64,000 nt of DNA from Erpobdella octoculata (Eukaryota > Annelida > Clitellata > Hirudinida > Erpobdellidae): NCBI GenBank assembly GCA_963978895.1, contig OZ022243.1, positions 1,532,314-1,596,313 on the forward strand, given 5' to 3'. Under the pieces are notes generated by a model. It had not been told where the DNA came from and did not search any database. It saw only the letters and a program-made list of their open reading frames with translations. Each line of letters opens with the position of its first letter. Position 1 is the first letter of the stretch. Both the position numbers and the translations under genes were made by a program. Shown here in pieces: positions 11,536-24,000 of the stretch.

Positions 11536-14500
11536 ATATACATTCAACACATACAAATACAAGAAAACAAAGCGAACTTTTCCATTCAGAGTGGCAAACG
11601 AGGCCTACAAAGTCCAGCCAGCTGGGGGAGCCTAGACGCTGAGGAAAGCAGTGAAAGCTGAAAGCATAAACCGTATAAACATCTTCATTATCTTCTTTGC
11701 AATCTTTTAAACACTCTCTGAGACCAAACTTCAAAACACATTTTTTCAAAACTTTTCCTCTTTTATTATCTTCTTTTTTGTTTCAGTTTGTCTTATGACT
11801 TAAACGACCCCGTTCTGAGGTCTGATTTGACTTACCTAGATATTAGATATCAAGTGCACTGCAAGAGGATGTTTTACTCTCTTTACGAATAGAGTTCTAT
11901 GACTTGCTAATGTTTTAGTTACTTACTTACCTATTCACTTACTCACTAACCCACACTCACTCACTCACTCACTCATTCACTCACTGACACACACCCACAC
12001 TCACTCACTCACTCACCACTCACTCACTCATTTGAAAAATGAAACTTTCAGATGGCTTGTTTTGGTTGCACATCTTCTTACCAGCCCGTTTCAAATCATA
12101 TTTATTTAAATTTCAATTACATATTTCAGTTACTTACTTACCTACTCACTCACTCATTCACTCACTCACACACCCACACTCACTCACTCACCCACACTCA
12201 CTCACCCACACTCACTCACTCACTCTCATTTTCAATTCAGCAGCTCTGCCGCCAGTGGAAGAACTCTGCCAGATGGCACAGGAAGTAGGGACGTGCGATG
12301 ATTTCCAGCGCAAGTGGTTCTACGACGCCAAGCTGAAGAGGTGTCGGACTTTCGTCTGGAGCGGATGCGGTGGAAATGTCAACAACTTCCGCTCACGTGT
12401 CCAGTGCGAGAACACGTGCGCGAGTAAGTCGGTTTCATTTTGCAATTTGGTGGTTGATTTTTAAAAATTTAAATAATTTATTGCGCGTATAAATCGTCAA
12501 CATTGTTTAATGATATCGTTCCACATCAACTCCTTTAATGCAATGTGAAATCTTCATCCAGACGTGTTCATGGGTAGAGATTAAAAATTATTTATTTCCT
12601 ATCGAAAACAAAACTTTAAATAAATAAATAAGTAATTCAAGACTACATTTTTTCTTAGAGATGATGTTATAGTTTCTAACCAAAATAGCAAAAAACATGG
12701 TCATTGTAACTTTATGAGACAAAGTTTCCTCTTTCCAGGAACCATACCGAAAATGATGAAAGTGTAATAAATTCCGAAATAAAACCACTCATGAAACTCT
12801 ATAGACATTATGCATGTGTGTATATATATATATATATATATGACATTCCATGAGCCATTTCCCTTATCAATCAGCTTTTGTAATTAAAGCAACGTTATCA
12901 ACTTTATTAGCATTTTTCGGAATTTTTCACTGCTCTTTAAAAGAGCCTTTGAACTTCAGCAGGAAACTTACCTTAAAGATTATTTATTCTTGGTTCTGTG
13001 CGTGTGATTAAATTATTTTCCACTGAATGCAAAACGATTTAATAAATTAAAATCGGTAAATTCATCCAAATCCAGAACTATTACTGGGATTTCCGGCAGC
13101 CACTACCAAGCCAACCACCAGGTTGCCAAAAACAAAGAAGCCACATTTCAAAACTCCAAAATCAACTGCTCGCCCACCTAGGACAACAACTCGCCCACCT
13201 AGGACAACAATTCGCCCAGCTACAAAGACTACCAGTCTACCAATGGTAGCTACACAGCCATCTGCAACGACTACTCGCCCGGCTACAACAACTACCCATC
13301 TACCTACGACAACTAACCGTCTACCTGCAACAATAAGCCGTCTGCCTCCTGCAACGACTAACTACAAACCTGCAACAACAACACACCCAACAACAACAAA
13401 CGCACCTGCAAGTAGATGCGCCGGGTTTGTTTCCCGGTGCCCTGATAAATGCCAGCCAAATGAAGAACTGATCAAGTATGCAGATCTGGATGGATGCCTG
13501 ATTTGTGCCTGCAAAACCTCTGATGAAAAACAAACAGTTACTTCTTTTGATGTTGTATCGAAGTCAAAATACAACCCAACGGCGTCTTTTTCTACTGAAA
13601 CTAAGATTTGGGTAGATGGAAAAGCTACTTCAACCCAACCGTTTCAACATTCTTCAGAGTTCGTTGGTGCTGAAGAAAACCAAGTCAGCAAAGAAAAATC
13701 AAGATTTGGAGAACAAAACGTCGGCCATGAAAAACAGATACCGGCTCTGACAAACGACGAACTCAAGTTGAAAACAGTTGAACACACAATGACCAGCATA
13801 GATTTAGATTTGAGTGCGTTCGAAACAAGAAACGATCCTGCTGGTCATAGTCGTGGCATCATCAGAGACCAAAACGCTGAAAGAAGAAACAGCGAAAGAA
13901 CGGCCGAACAAGACTTAAATAATTCAGCTAATAATCCATCAACTGAAGTTTTTGTAAAAACTAAAACGCTCACTTCAATCCCAGCGATGACAAAATCCAA
14001 AACAATAAAAACTCAAACAGCCATCACCAATATTCCAGCTTCAACGTCGAAACCCCTAACAGAAACAACAACCTCAAAAAACATTCATCTTCAAAGTGTT
14101 AGCAGCGTAGCCGACGCCGATGAAAGTATTTCAGCTGTTGTTACCAGCTCGTCTCGGGATCTCGGCTATCCTCCAGCTAAGCCTAACCCAACCAAGCAGC
14201 TTCAGTCGGTCTTTGGCAATAGAAAAGGCACGTGCGATGAAAGAAGACGCAACTGTCGGAACTCCTGCGTGTTGAAGAACCACGTGACAGATGAAAATGG
14301 CTGCCAGGTCTGCAAGTGCGATGACCCCGAAGTTCGCGGCAAGAATTTCCGTCTTCTGCTGGTAGACGACTACGTCCTCAAGTCAAGATCAAGTCAGAAT
14401 TGTTTTCAATTTTAGTTTCCATATATTAGCAATTAATCAGAAGAGAGCTAATGCTGCGTGTACTTTACATATATAATTATAAGTTTCAGATTTTTTAGCG

Positions 14501-14904
14501 AAGTTTGATTTTAAAATAGTGCCACACTAAATGATAGTCTTTGTTTGTAACATGGATGATTTATATATATAGCGCGGTACAAAGTCATCACAAGATCGCT
14601 GAATTATAACGTGTTTATTCATAAAAAAAAACTGTTTATGTTTTTCCGAACTAAAAATCTAAAACTTGCTCACCTTAAAGGGCCCTGCTCCCTGCCGGCC
14701 TACCACGGACCGTGCGAGATGAGCCTGACGAGGTGGCGCTACGACCCGGCCACGAGCAGCTGCGAGACCTTCGAGTACGGCGGATGTCGAGGCAACGAGA
14801 ACAATTTCGCCACCGAAGATGCCTGTCTCGATTACTGCCAGGCCACTTCCGACGAAAGCAGGACAAAGAAGCAGGCTTGGTACAGATCTGTGCTAGGCCT
14901 TTGA
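9784..14904 (+). CDS. Secreted Kunitz - Thr/Pro-rich - antistasin x2 - Kunitz protein
   Basis: Five exons join in phase to 584 residues: 9784-9822, 10089-10158, 12241-12423, 13100-14338 and 14681-14904. Exons 1-2 encode a signal peptide (MERCSFILVLLFQ, then IILLISCVNG). Kunitz 1 is about residues 46-96 and has six Cys including FVWSGCGGNVNNF. A Thr/Pro-rich mucin-like stretch (98-200) follows. Antistasin-like repeats lie at about 204-235 (CPDKCQPNEE, DGCLICAC) and 476-504 (NGCQVCKC). Kunitz 2 is 513-563 (YGGCRGNENNF). The last junction needs a GC donor (GCAAGA at 14339); otherwise the ORF ends at 14415 without Kunitz 2. The P1 position after the second Cys is Asp in Kunitz 1 and Glu in Kunitz 2, unlike trypsin inhibitors. 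Possible roles are an atypical protease inhibitor or a matrix protein. Confidence 0.8.
10159..12240. other. Large intron 2 of the Kunitz/antistasin gene
   Basis: No coding exon is found here that keeps phase. It contains a (CA)n tract at about 11502-11527 and long CACTCACT-type tracts at about 11935-12027 and 12130-12227. The last ends just before the acceptor TTCAATTCAG of exon 3. Confidence 0.5.
11502..12227. repeat. Cluster of (CA)n and (CACT)n simple repeats
   Basis: There are three tracts. One is a CA dinucleotide run near 11502-11527; the others are CACT/CTCA tetranucleotide-like runs near 11935-12027 and 12130-12227. The two CACT blocks have similar flanks (TCAGTTACTTACTTACC and TTAGTTACTTACTTACC), so one is probably a duplication of the other. 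All lie in an intron. Confidence 0.85.
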
Positions 14905-15183
14905 GAAGAATCAACTTTTAGGCCGAAGCCTCATCGAGCTTGTTGAGCTAAATTTTTTTTAAAACTAGTTTCGAACTTTAGTTTTTGTGTGTCTAGCTGA
15001 CATATGCATGAGTCTAGGTTGCTAATGTTGTCCAGTTTTGTTTTATGTGTTTTGGTCATGACAAAAAATGCTGCTATTACTGGTTTTATTACGACCGATG
15101 TGCAAGTTTGAAAATGTTTAGACATAAAAATACAAAACGTGATGGGTTTGCACTGATAGTTGTTTAGACGTGCGTTCGATCTG

Positions 15184-18100
15184 TCATCGGTTCTTTTTCG
15201 ATAAATCTTTTAGACGCATCTTCATTTCTCTGCTCATCAGACACTTCAGCTTTCTCAGAGAGTTTCTCAATCTGACGCTGCTGACCAGCCCTAGCTGCAA
15301 TTTCTGAATGTGATAAAAAAAACAACCCCATTGCTTGGTATGAGTTTTAATAAATCAAAAATTATTTTTTTTTTAAATAAACATTTAGTACAAATCAATT
15401 AAATATAAATATCGAACCATGATATCTCGGTTTGTTAAACGCATGAGATGGTACCCATCGATCTGTGCCGTTCGAAAAACTTGCAAGCAAGACCCGAGAT
15501 CTTTTGACTCGAGCCATTTAGAGACTTGGTCGATCGTCCAGGTTTCTGCTCGAAGAAAACTGCAGTAGACAGCTCGACTGATGTTCTGGTGAAAACCGAT
15601 TATTTAGGTTAAAAATGGCATATTTAATATCTTATATTTAAAACTCAAATACCAACTTCTGCGGTATCGACTGCATTTTTAGGCTCGGTAAAAACGCACA
15701 CATTTTCTTCAGGTAAGTTTTGATGGCCATCTGAAACTCCAGTTTCTCCATGCTGGCTTGGAAAAGCTGAATTAAACTTTGAGTTTGACCTCCGAAAACT
15801 CCATCTTGATTTTCTTGGTTTTGAGTCTGTAAATTCCCTGACCGCTGACTGGTCAGCAAAAAACGTGCACTGATTTGGTTGATCTGAAAGTTCAATCAAG
15901 CCCTCATCACTTTTCCATTCAGCATCGCTTTTATCGCCGCAATAGTTTTCTTTATTCTTCGTACGAGGACTCTGTACATTCTCAACGTTTTGGACCCAAG
16001 TAGCAAGTAACTGTTGACTTCGGGATGTGTAACTTTGATGTGTAGACTGTTTTTCGAAGTCACCATATTTCAGATGTCCGCTGATCAATGGATTTCCTTT
16101 CGGTGATGGGGTTTTGCGATGGCGGTCGCCACTTTTTTTGGCACAAGATTTTTTTGAAACTTCCAAACTCTGGTTGTGTCTGCTTTCTACATCTGCAGCT
16201 GTCGTTTTTAATTTTTCATTCAGCCTCGTTTGGCTACGTGTTAGAGACGTTTCGTAACCTTCATTGAAATAGTAAGCTTTATCAAACTTCGAGTTATTCG
16301 ATTCATCCGATTCCTCGACTTCCGCGCAAAACGATACGACGTCAAATGTTTGTCGATTTTCTGATGTATTTTCTGCAACGTGGTCGCACGACGAAGAGGA
16401 GGTACTGCTGCGTGGGTTCAAACCCTCTGGTCTGCTGGAGCTCTTATCCTTGATGTTATAAGCCGACTTGTTGTACAATGTGGCTGTATCTTGACTGGAC
16501 ATTGGGCAGCGAAAGGTTTGATGCGGCCCGGCGTTTTTGTAGCGTTGTTGATGAAATTGCTCGCTACGAGATGAGAACAGATTCCTGGGTCTCCTAATGG
16601 GTGCGTTTTCTTTATTGGACGCTAGCGAGGTTTCTGATCAATATTGACATGTTTAATACAATTTTTAGTTGAATGCAGTAAGTAAGCTCACCAAGTTCTC
16701 AAACATTAGTAACACTTAGACACACCTTGTATGATTTCTTCTTCTCCTTCACATGATCGCATTATTCTGCAAGTCGTACAAGCAATCGAAAAGTCAAAGC
16801 TACATGTTTTCATTTAATATTTATAAGTTTTTTAAACTCAGAGCGAAAATTCACTTTTAAAAACAATAAACGGAGATGTGTGAAGTTAAGCAAAATTATT
16901 TTAATTCTTACCCGGAAGTATTATTGCCAGCCAATGAAATCCAGCTAGTTTGACTTTCCTTTTTTATGGCGTTGTCCAGGAAAGACTTGATGTGGGCAAG
17001 TTCTTGCTAACTCCAAAAAGCGAAGATGTAGAGATTGTTTTTAAATAAACTCAAACAAAATAAATTTTAAAACAATTTGCTGTGCATTTACTTATTACTT
17101 TAAAGCAATGTCTCTTTAATGTCAACTTTAAAGGGCTCACAAAAGCTTGATTCCATAGCATTAATAGTAGCATTTAACTATAATTTTAAATCAAATTAAA
17201 ACAATCAAAACACGTAGTAATAGTAACATTTAGCTATAAATTTAAAGTAAATTGAAAATAAACAAACCATGATGAACATCAACTGCGACTCATTGACGCG
17301 GCAGCAGTCGACTTCTGAAGTTGTACCATCTCCTTGTTCTGATTTTCCAGACGTCAGCTTACCCTTTTCGTCGAGCAAGGACTGAAAGAGAAGAGCTTTT
17401 TAAGTCTCTAATGAGCGTGTTTAATAAAGTTCAATTTTTATTTAGTATACTTTTAACTAAAATTTATTAAAAGTAGTTAGAGATGGCTGTTGAAAACAAA
17501 ACCTTCAGTGTTTCATGCATAGCCGCCGCTTCAGAACACATTTGCTGCAAGACCATCTGCAATAAGTGTTATTTCTTCAACTAGGTTGCTTAATTAAAAG
17601 ACTGAAAATGAGTTAGTAGTATAAACAAATTAAATTTATACAAATCTTCAGAATGATTGAATATCAATATTTTGCTTACTTTTTTATGTAGGTTTTTAGT
17701 ATGCATACGCTACATGATAATAATTTTTATAAATAAATAATAAATTCCCATCAAAAATATAAATGAGGTTTAAAACAAAATTCAGCTATTTGTGTGTAAA
17801 ACCTGCACACACTTTATTAAAAAATAATAATATTCATAAAAATCTAAAAAAAAGAAAATAATAGAAAAAAGATAGTATAGCCTATGACCGTGGAGCTTGT
17901 TGACGTAGAGAAACTTTCTGACAAACGACTAGGATCTAAAGCAATCGTTGTTGAACTATATGATGTTTGACTCTGAATTTAAAACGATAAAACAAGATTT
18001 TTCTCTCATAAAACAATGAAGTTTCAATTTATATGAAATGTACAAAGTATATGGTGAAAATAAATATGTAGATAATAATCCTGGGTTAATTTATTTCTAA

Positions 18101-19448
18101 GCTGGATAGATAAATATGGATGGACTTCAGAAACCTCTGTCGATACGGTGTTCCTCAACGTAGTATTTTCTGCCTGCGAGTTCTTCGTCACGTTTGCTGA
18201 CATCAAAACTTGAATTTGTGATTTTGTTTCGTCGAGTGATTCTTCAGAGAACAGGTCGACAAGACTGTGACTGCCTTGAACTGTAGACTTCACAGAAACA
18301 TCTACCGAGTTTCGGTCAGGGCAAGGAGATGGCAGCGATGAAGTGTCTTTCAATATCTTTTTCAATGAAAAATGGCTTATTAGAGTTTTTTTGGGCATTT
18401 GTAATAAACTATTTAATTAGATAAAAAAAACTTTTTAACACGTTATCCACCAGACTTGACAATCACTGAATTTAACTGAAAATGCAACAATTTTTCGACA
18501 CTTTGTTAAAGATTTTACGCAATACGCAACCCTTATTGAATACTTAATAGTGTACTCATCAACTTTCATTTCGAATCAAATTCTTTTGTACTAAATTAAT
18601 TACAAGACTCGACTACCATTTTCATCAACTAATAAACAACAACATCAACCTAACTGAACAACATTACTACTTTCCCGTCCGTCCGTCCGTCCGTCCGTCC
18701 GTCCGTCCCAATCTGATCGACTTACTTTTGCTTCGCGACACGACACGACCAGAGGCAACGCTACGCGACTGTCGTCAGTGAGACGGATATCTTTCGAGGC
18801 TACGAAAGGAACCAATGCAGCATCTCCTCTATTGCACTCCGTCACCGTCAGACACTGGCCGTGTTCGTCGCCACGAGAACCGTCAGATAATCTGGTCGAG
18901 CAAGATCCACTGCTGCCGCCAGGCGTCGAAGATTCAGACGAATCTGACATTTCATCCGAAGAAGTTGAGACGGAACCGGTTGTATCGGAATCCGAGTCAT
19001 CGGTTAACCGGTTTGATTTGTGAAATGATGTTTTTTGATGATTGGAAGATTTCCTACTGTGTTTTTCTTGTTTTCTAGTTTCAGTTTTTAAAGTTTCGAC
19101 AGGCGTCAAGACAATATTGTCATGAGCCTTGCGGCGAGGTACATTTGGCCGAGACTGGTGGTATTCAGTCTTTATTTCAGTGATCTTTTTAGAAAACTGA
19201 CCATCAACAACAGGCTGGGTTCGTGGCTGGTGTATGCCGTGATCTATACAACGACTCCATCGTGTCAAGAAACTATCTTCTTCTTTGGCATCGCTCAAGA
19301 CGTCTGCAACGCGGGAGTCTAGTATACTGCCGGATTGGGAGTTTCTAAAATCTAAAGGTGATGTTTCCTGCCAAAATGATGAGGTCATTCCTGGTGATTG
19401 TTTTTCTTGCTCCAAGATTCGGTAACGTTCTTGAAAGTATCGCAGCAT
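15184..19448 (-). CDS. Ser-rich protein with coiled region and C-terminal SAM domain
   Basis: Ten minus-strand exons: 19448(or 19475)-18726, 18356-18135, 17972-17889, 17556-17503, 17381-17268, 17006-16912, 16766-16726, 16633-15657, 15585-15418 and 15303-15184. They join to about 865 residues. The final two exons form a SAM domain (about residues 786-850): WTIDQVSKWLESKDLGSC, QIDGYHLMRLTNRDI, then KLQLGLVSSVRLRNSLRKL. The middle exons are helical and charged (MVLQQMCSEAAAMHETLK, QELAHIKSFLDNAIKKE). The rest is rich in Ser, Asp and Lys and looks disordered. Phases of the last eight junctions fit well; the two 5' exons are less certain. Exon 1 may continue upstream, because the frame is open to an acceptor at 19475. 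SAM domains mediate protein-protein assembly, so a cytoplasmic scaffold is plausible. I do not recognise the family. Confidence 0.7.
18674..18709. repeat. (TCCG)n tetranucleotide repeat
   Basis: About nine tandem copies of CCGT/GTCC lie just downstream of the splice donor at 18725 on the minus strand. They fall in the first intron of the SAM-domain gene, although the reading frame stays open through them. Confidence 0.85.
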
Positions 19449-19475
19449 TTGTGAGGTTTCAACTCGGCACACAAA

Positions 19476-20809
19476 CTGTTTTCTTTATTTTCAAAATATT
19501 AATAATTGTTTATTCATGAAATATGAGTCTAGTGTTAATATTTATAGAGTTTCAATTTACAGCTACCCCGTTGAGGACAATATTATACATGATGTTGTCT
19601 GTATTATTTGTCTTTGTTGTTTATTAAAATGTTTACCGCGCGTCAATGAAGAGGGCTCGTTCAATTTTATGACGCTTGTTTAGGCTGTTTAGTGAAAGAT
19701 ATAAAGAAGAAAAGTTGTCTACTTGATAAAAACAATTAGTTTAGAAATGATATTAGCCTAATATTTCCTAATATTATTAGGAAATATGGAAGGTATATTA
19801 AAAACAGCTCAATATTGTGCAAAAGGTACAAAAATGTAAAAATAACTTTTTATCTCTTTCTGTTTCTATCCCTCTCTCTCCCCCCTCTCTCTCAATTTTT
19901 TTGTTAAGTATAGAAATTTTAGGCCTGTAAAAATCGGTCGGGCTTGGCCCATATTAGACGGGCCGAGTGTGAAATTTTTGGCCTATGAAACTAAACGGGT
20001 TGGACCGCGAAAATCGGACCGTGCAGTTATCTATACTCCATACCTATCACCAACTTTCAGTGGTGTTTGAACTTACGCCATCTAATTAACGATGTTGTAA
20101 AAAAATTAACTTTTAATTTAATTTAATTTAATTTAATTTATGCGTTTTTTAGCCGCCTGATTTGTTCGGTGCTGTAAAAATACATTTACTTACTTACTTA
20201 CATTTTCTAAAAATACACATGTGTTGTTTACTTTTATCTCCAGCGGCGGTGTTGTAGCTATTATTATTATTTTATTATTATTACTGCTTATTACTGTTTT
20301 ACTTATTAAACGAGCTGTAATTTTGGATCGTGTTTAAAAATTTAATTAAACGTATTTTTAATTTTAGGGTAGGGTATATGTACTTCATTTAACTTGTGCA
20401 ATAAATTATATATCATTCATTAATTTGCCATTTTCTCATTCCAGATGTATTTTCACTTATTGCTAATATAGTTAAATTAAATAATAAACACTAGCTCTTA
20501 GTGTCGTGTTGAACGGCAAATATAATAAAATCAATTCAATACAACTTCTGCAAATAGAGTTGAGGGAAGTGTAAATGAGTCTGAATCTTAAGTTATATTT
20601 CTGTTCTTTTAGTACATTTTAATTTCAGGTTTTTTCTCAATATTTTTCAGTTGCAATTCCCAATATAAATTCCAGTTCGTTTTTCTGTGTAGTTGATGGA
20701 CTTGATTTTTTTTCCATGTAATTTTTAAACATGTGTTACAGATTTTATATTTTCATTTAGTTTTTATAAACTCTTAAATCGTAAATCAATTTTTAATAAT
20801 TTGGAATAG
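19476..20809. other. Intergenic or intronic AT-rich DNA
   Basis: No coding exon is supported. It holds a CT-rich tract near 19863-19892, a GC-rich repeat-like block at 19921-20035, a (TTTAA)n run at about 20112-20140 and an ATT/TTA-rich stretch near 20260-20300. A 5' exon of the gene whose last exon starts at 20810 may lie here but was not identified. Confidence 0.4.
19921..20035. repeat. Second GGGCCGGGC-type repeat block
   Basis: It contains GGTCGGGCTTGGCCC, GACGGGCCGAGTG and AAACGGGTTGGACCG in AT-rich DNA. It resembles the block at 2313-2525 in words and spacing but is shorter. Class unknown. Confidence 0.3.
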
Positions 20810-20845
20810 GAATCTCCGGCAAGACTCGGACCCGTCCTTACAGTC

Positions 20846-21037
20846 ATGACGCTACCGAAAGGCACAGCGGAGAGGGAAATTGTCAACCGGGTCTCCGGTC
20901 TCATACCTCAGTTCCAGGACGTATTCGACGAGGAATCGTTTTACATATTCGTCATCGTTCTCGTCGTTTGCTCCCTCGTGGGGGCCATCGTCGCATCTCG
21001 GTACGTGACGATCAAGGATGCCGGGCATCTCGATTGA
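20846..21037 (+). CDS. Small single-pass membrane protein (last exon)
   Basis: The reading frame gives 63 residues from ATG 20846, starting MTLPKGTAEREIVNRVSG. An amphipathic stretch (LIPQFQDVFDEESF) is followed by one hydrophobic segment, YIFVIVLVVCSLVGAIVASR. The tail is VTIKDAGHLD. GC content and codon use stand out from the AT-rich surroundings, which supports real coding. A splice acceptor (GGAATAG) ends at 20809, and the frame is open from 20810 (ESPARLGPVLTV) to the ATG. The protein may therefore be longer, with an upstream exon I could not find. AATAAA at 21393-21398 could end the transcript. Family not recognised; the topology suggests a tail-anchored or type III small membrane protein. 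Confidence 0.6.
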   Translation: MTLPKGTAEREIVNRVSGLIPQFQDVFDEESFYIFVIVLVVCSLVGAIVASRYVTIKDAGHLD

Positions 21038-21040
21038 TCA

Positions 21041-24000
21041 AAAATGTTTTTCTTTTTTGTTTGTTTTATTTTAATATTTTATTTATTCGATTGTCTGTGT
21101 TAAATGGATTTTAATCTTTTATTATGTTGCCGTTGTAATTTACCGTTCAAATGTTTATTAAGCATTCATTCCATGCGGAGTTGTCAACGGCTGTTTTCTT
21201 CGGACGTGTTTTTATTATATTGTTGAATGTTTTTCTAGTCATATTGTTTAACTTAAATTATATTACAGTTTCATGTTTCTATATATTATTTAACGAGAAT
21301 GGTTTTATAAAAGAAAAAAATGTATCTCCTTGCTAAGCTTGATTATTGTTTCCACATTTAGTCGTATTAATATGTAAAGTGCTGCAGACAATAATAAAAA
21401 GAGAATGAATTACTCGCAAATTCAGGCACTGCACTTAATTTTTCAGTTATTTTGTGACCTGTTTGTCAGTTTGCGGTTTATTTATCTTTTTCTATTTCTG
21501 CATTCATTTTCTGCACCGTTACACGTGATAAGGCTTTTTTAATTTTAGCCGATACATTTAGAAATTTGCATTATTCTTTGATGTGTAGTTAGATATTTAT
21601 ATTTATTATCGTCATTATCTCGGTGCGTTGTTAAAATCAGTATAAAATTAGTAATAAAATTATTTTGAACGATTTACACTCTTCACGTTCACTAGTCCCC
21701 AAATTTTTTTCAATGTAAAGCTTCACTGTTGTCTTTGTGTTGGCTACATATTTCGTTTATTTACAATTGAGTTCTGGTCCGAATAAATTAACTCTTTCTC
21801 CAATGTTTTCTAATTAAGTTGTTCTTTTGAAGAACATATTGTGAATTAAGTAACAATAGAATTTCAATTGATTGTGTGTGTTCAATTATCAATCTTTTTT
21901 TATTATGATGTTTTCAAATTTTTAATTGCTTCACTTTGATTCGTAAATGTAGTGAATGTTAGAGCAACAACTTATGTTTGTTGAAAACAGGACTGTTTGT
22001 TAACTGACTGGGTTAAAAATAACTCTTTGTCTGTTTTGGCCTCCAAGATTTTGACAAGACTGACAAAGCTTTGAGTCAGGGACGTTAATTGGGAGCCCCC
22101 AAATGATACAAATTGGGCCCCAAAAATGACCTGAGAAGTGTAAAGTTGAGGTTTTAGCAGGTGGGCTTTTTTATAGGTAGGCGGTCCCCCCTATGACGGT
22201 GAAGTGGGCCCCTTGTGATGTTTCAGTGGGCTCCCTAAAAAGATGGGTTTCGAAAAACTGTTGGAAAAGTAGTTCCGAATACCCCCACCCGGTCATGAGG
22301 TTTTTTGAGAGCAACATTAAAAAGAATGTTTCGAAAATTTTCTATTTTTATGAAAAATTTGTTGGGCCCTCAGAAGAAGTTGTCCCCCACCCCCTAAGGT
22401 GTTGCTGAAATGACGTCCCAGCTCTGAGTAGTCTGACTCAAATTTAGATATTTTGGTGTCTGAGTTCTATATGGAGGCAAATGACAAATTCTGTGACGAG
22501 GGAAACGCATCATAGACATGGATAAGCATAGAGTACCTACAATTTGCTGATCGTTGATGCACTCGATAGTTATTTTCTGTCAATCCCGATCCTTGAAGAA
22601 ATTCAAATCAAGACGTCAACTTTTAAAAGCTCAATAATCAGGAATCAGTTTAAATTCATAAGTGACCTGTCATCACTGCCTGTTAATTAAACTGTTCAAA
22701 TTCTAATGCCTTCATCGAGTAACTTTCTTTTAATCCGTGAAAACCTCGTTGAAAATGATTTCCCAGAGTGGGTTAAATATAAATATATGTGTGCACACGT
22801 ATAGTAACACCTGAGCTCAACTGATAAGTTAACTACAATGACACAATGCGAACTCAACACTCCGTATTGTCTCATTGGCTTGTAACAAAACAACGTCAAA
22901 AGACGTGACTTAGGCCTATACGTCAAAACGTCAAGAAGCATCTGCTTATTATTGATGTCGATGAAAACGCGCCGTTTTGCTCTTTCTCATGTCCAGCTCG
23001 AGTTTGTCATTTTAACCGATCAATCAAGAAATTTCGTAGAGCTTTTCAGTGAAGCCAAGGGTGGGGCCCGTGGGGGAGGGGTTTCTATGCTACAAAGCAC
23101 CGAAAATAGTTATTCTAATTAATTCATTTGGCGCAAGACAAGGCTTCTAGGTGCGCTAGCGTCTATTCTTAGAATATCAATAGGTATTAAATTATTTATT
23201 AATAACACATAATTGTGTGCGTTAATTCTCTGAACGTATAAACTAATCAAATAGTTTTAAAGAACATGTTTTATGATGCAAAAGATTGTTCCAAATGCCA
23301 AATTCAATAAGTTTTTGGTCGCTCGGTATGCATAAAATAGATAGCGCTCTTCTATATGCCTACTTCTATTTTATATCTATTCTATTCACCGTGGATTGAT
23401 TCTATTTTAATGCCTTCGCCTAAAACACTTGTTCTAGAAGACTATCGACTATTTTTTATTTGAAAAATGACCCACCCGCTATAGTAAGAAATTCTACGTT
23501 AAATTAAAACAGCATCCCATTTTGTTTGTCTGATCCCACAAGCGAGTTCAAGCGACCCCTTAATAAATCATTCAAAGCTATTATCAATGCTTGACAGCAG
23601 CTTCTATTTTAAATGTATGACGCGATGTTTTTCCATTGACGCGCTACAATTGTCAACTTCATTCTGAAAATGGCTTTTGACCTGACAGCCAACACATGAT
23701 GGAGTGGCAGTAAATTCCGTCGATTCGTATCTATCCATGGTTATAAACAAAGCTTAGTCTAGGTAACTAAACTCTTTAAACTAAACTAAAAATTAATAAA
23801 TAAATAATGAATATTTCCCACTCATAACTTTCAATTTTTTTTCTATTGTTTTCGTTTTATTTCCTTCGTACCGACGTCTTTTATCGTGCGTGAGAGCAGT
23901 GTGACCATCCATTTTGGTTTCGCCGTAGTTTCACGCAATCCGCTTGTTCCGCGTTCGTGATTTCAGTGTGTTGCGTGCATTTGAGTCTTAATTATTTATT

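Noticed and set aside
11424..11749. Frames on both strands around the (CA)n tract
   Set aside because: Cys/Val- and Thr/His-rich runs come from the dinucleotide repeat inside an intron.
13321..13574. Minus-strand frames opposite the Thr/Pro-rich exon
   Set aside because: Shadows of the plus-strand coding exon, which has domain and splice support.
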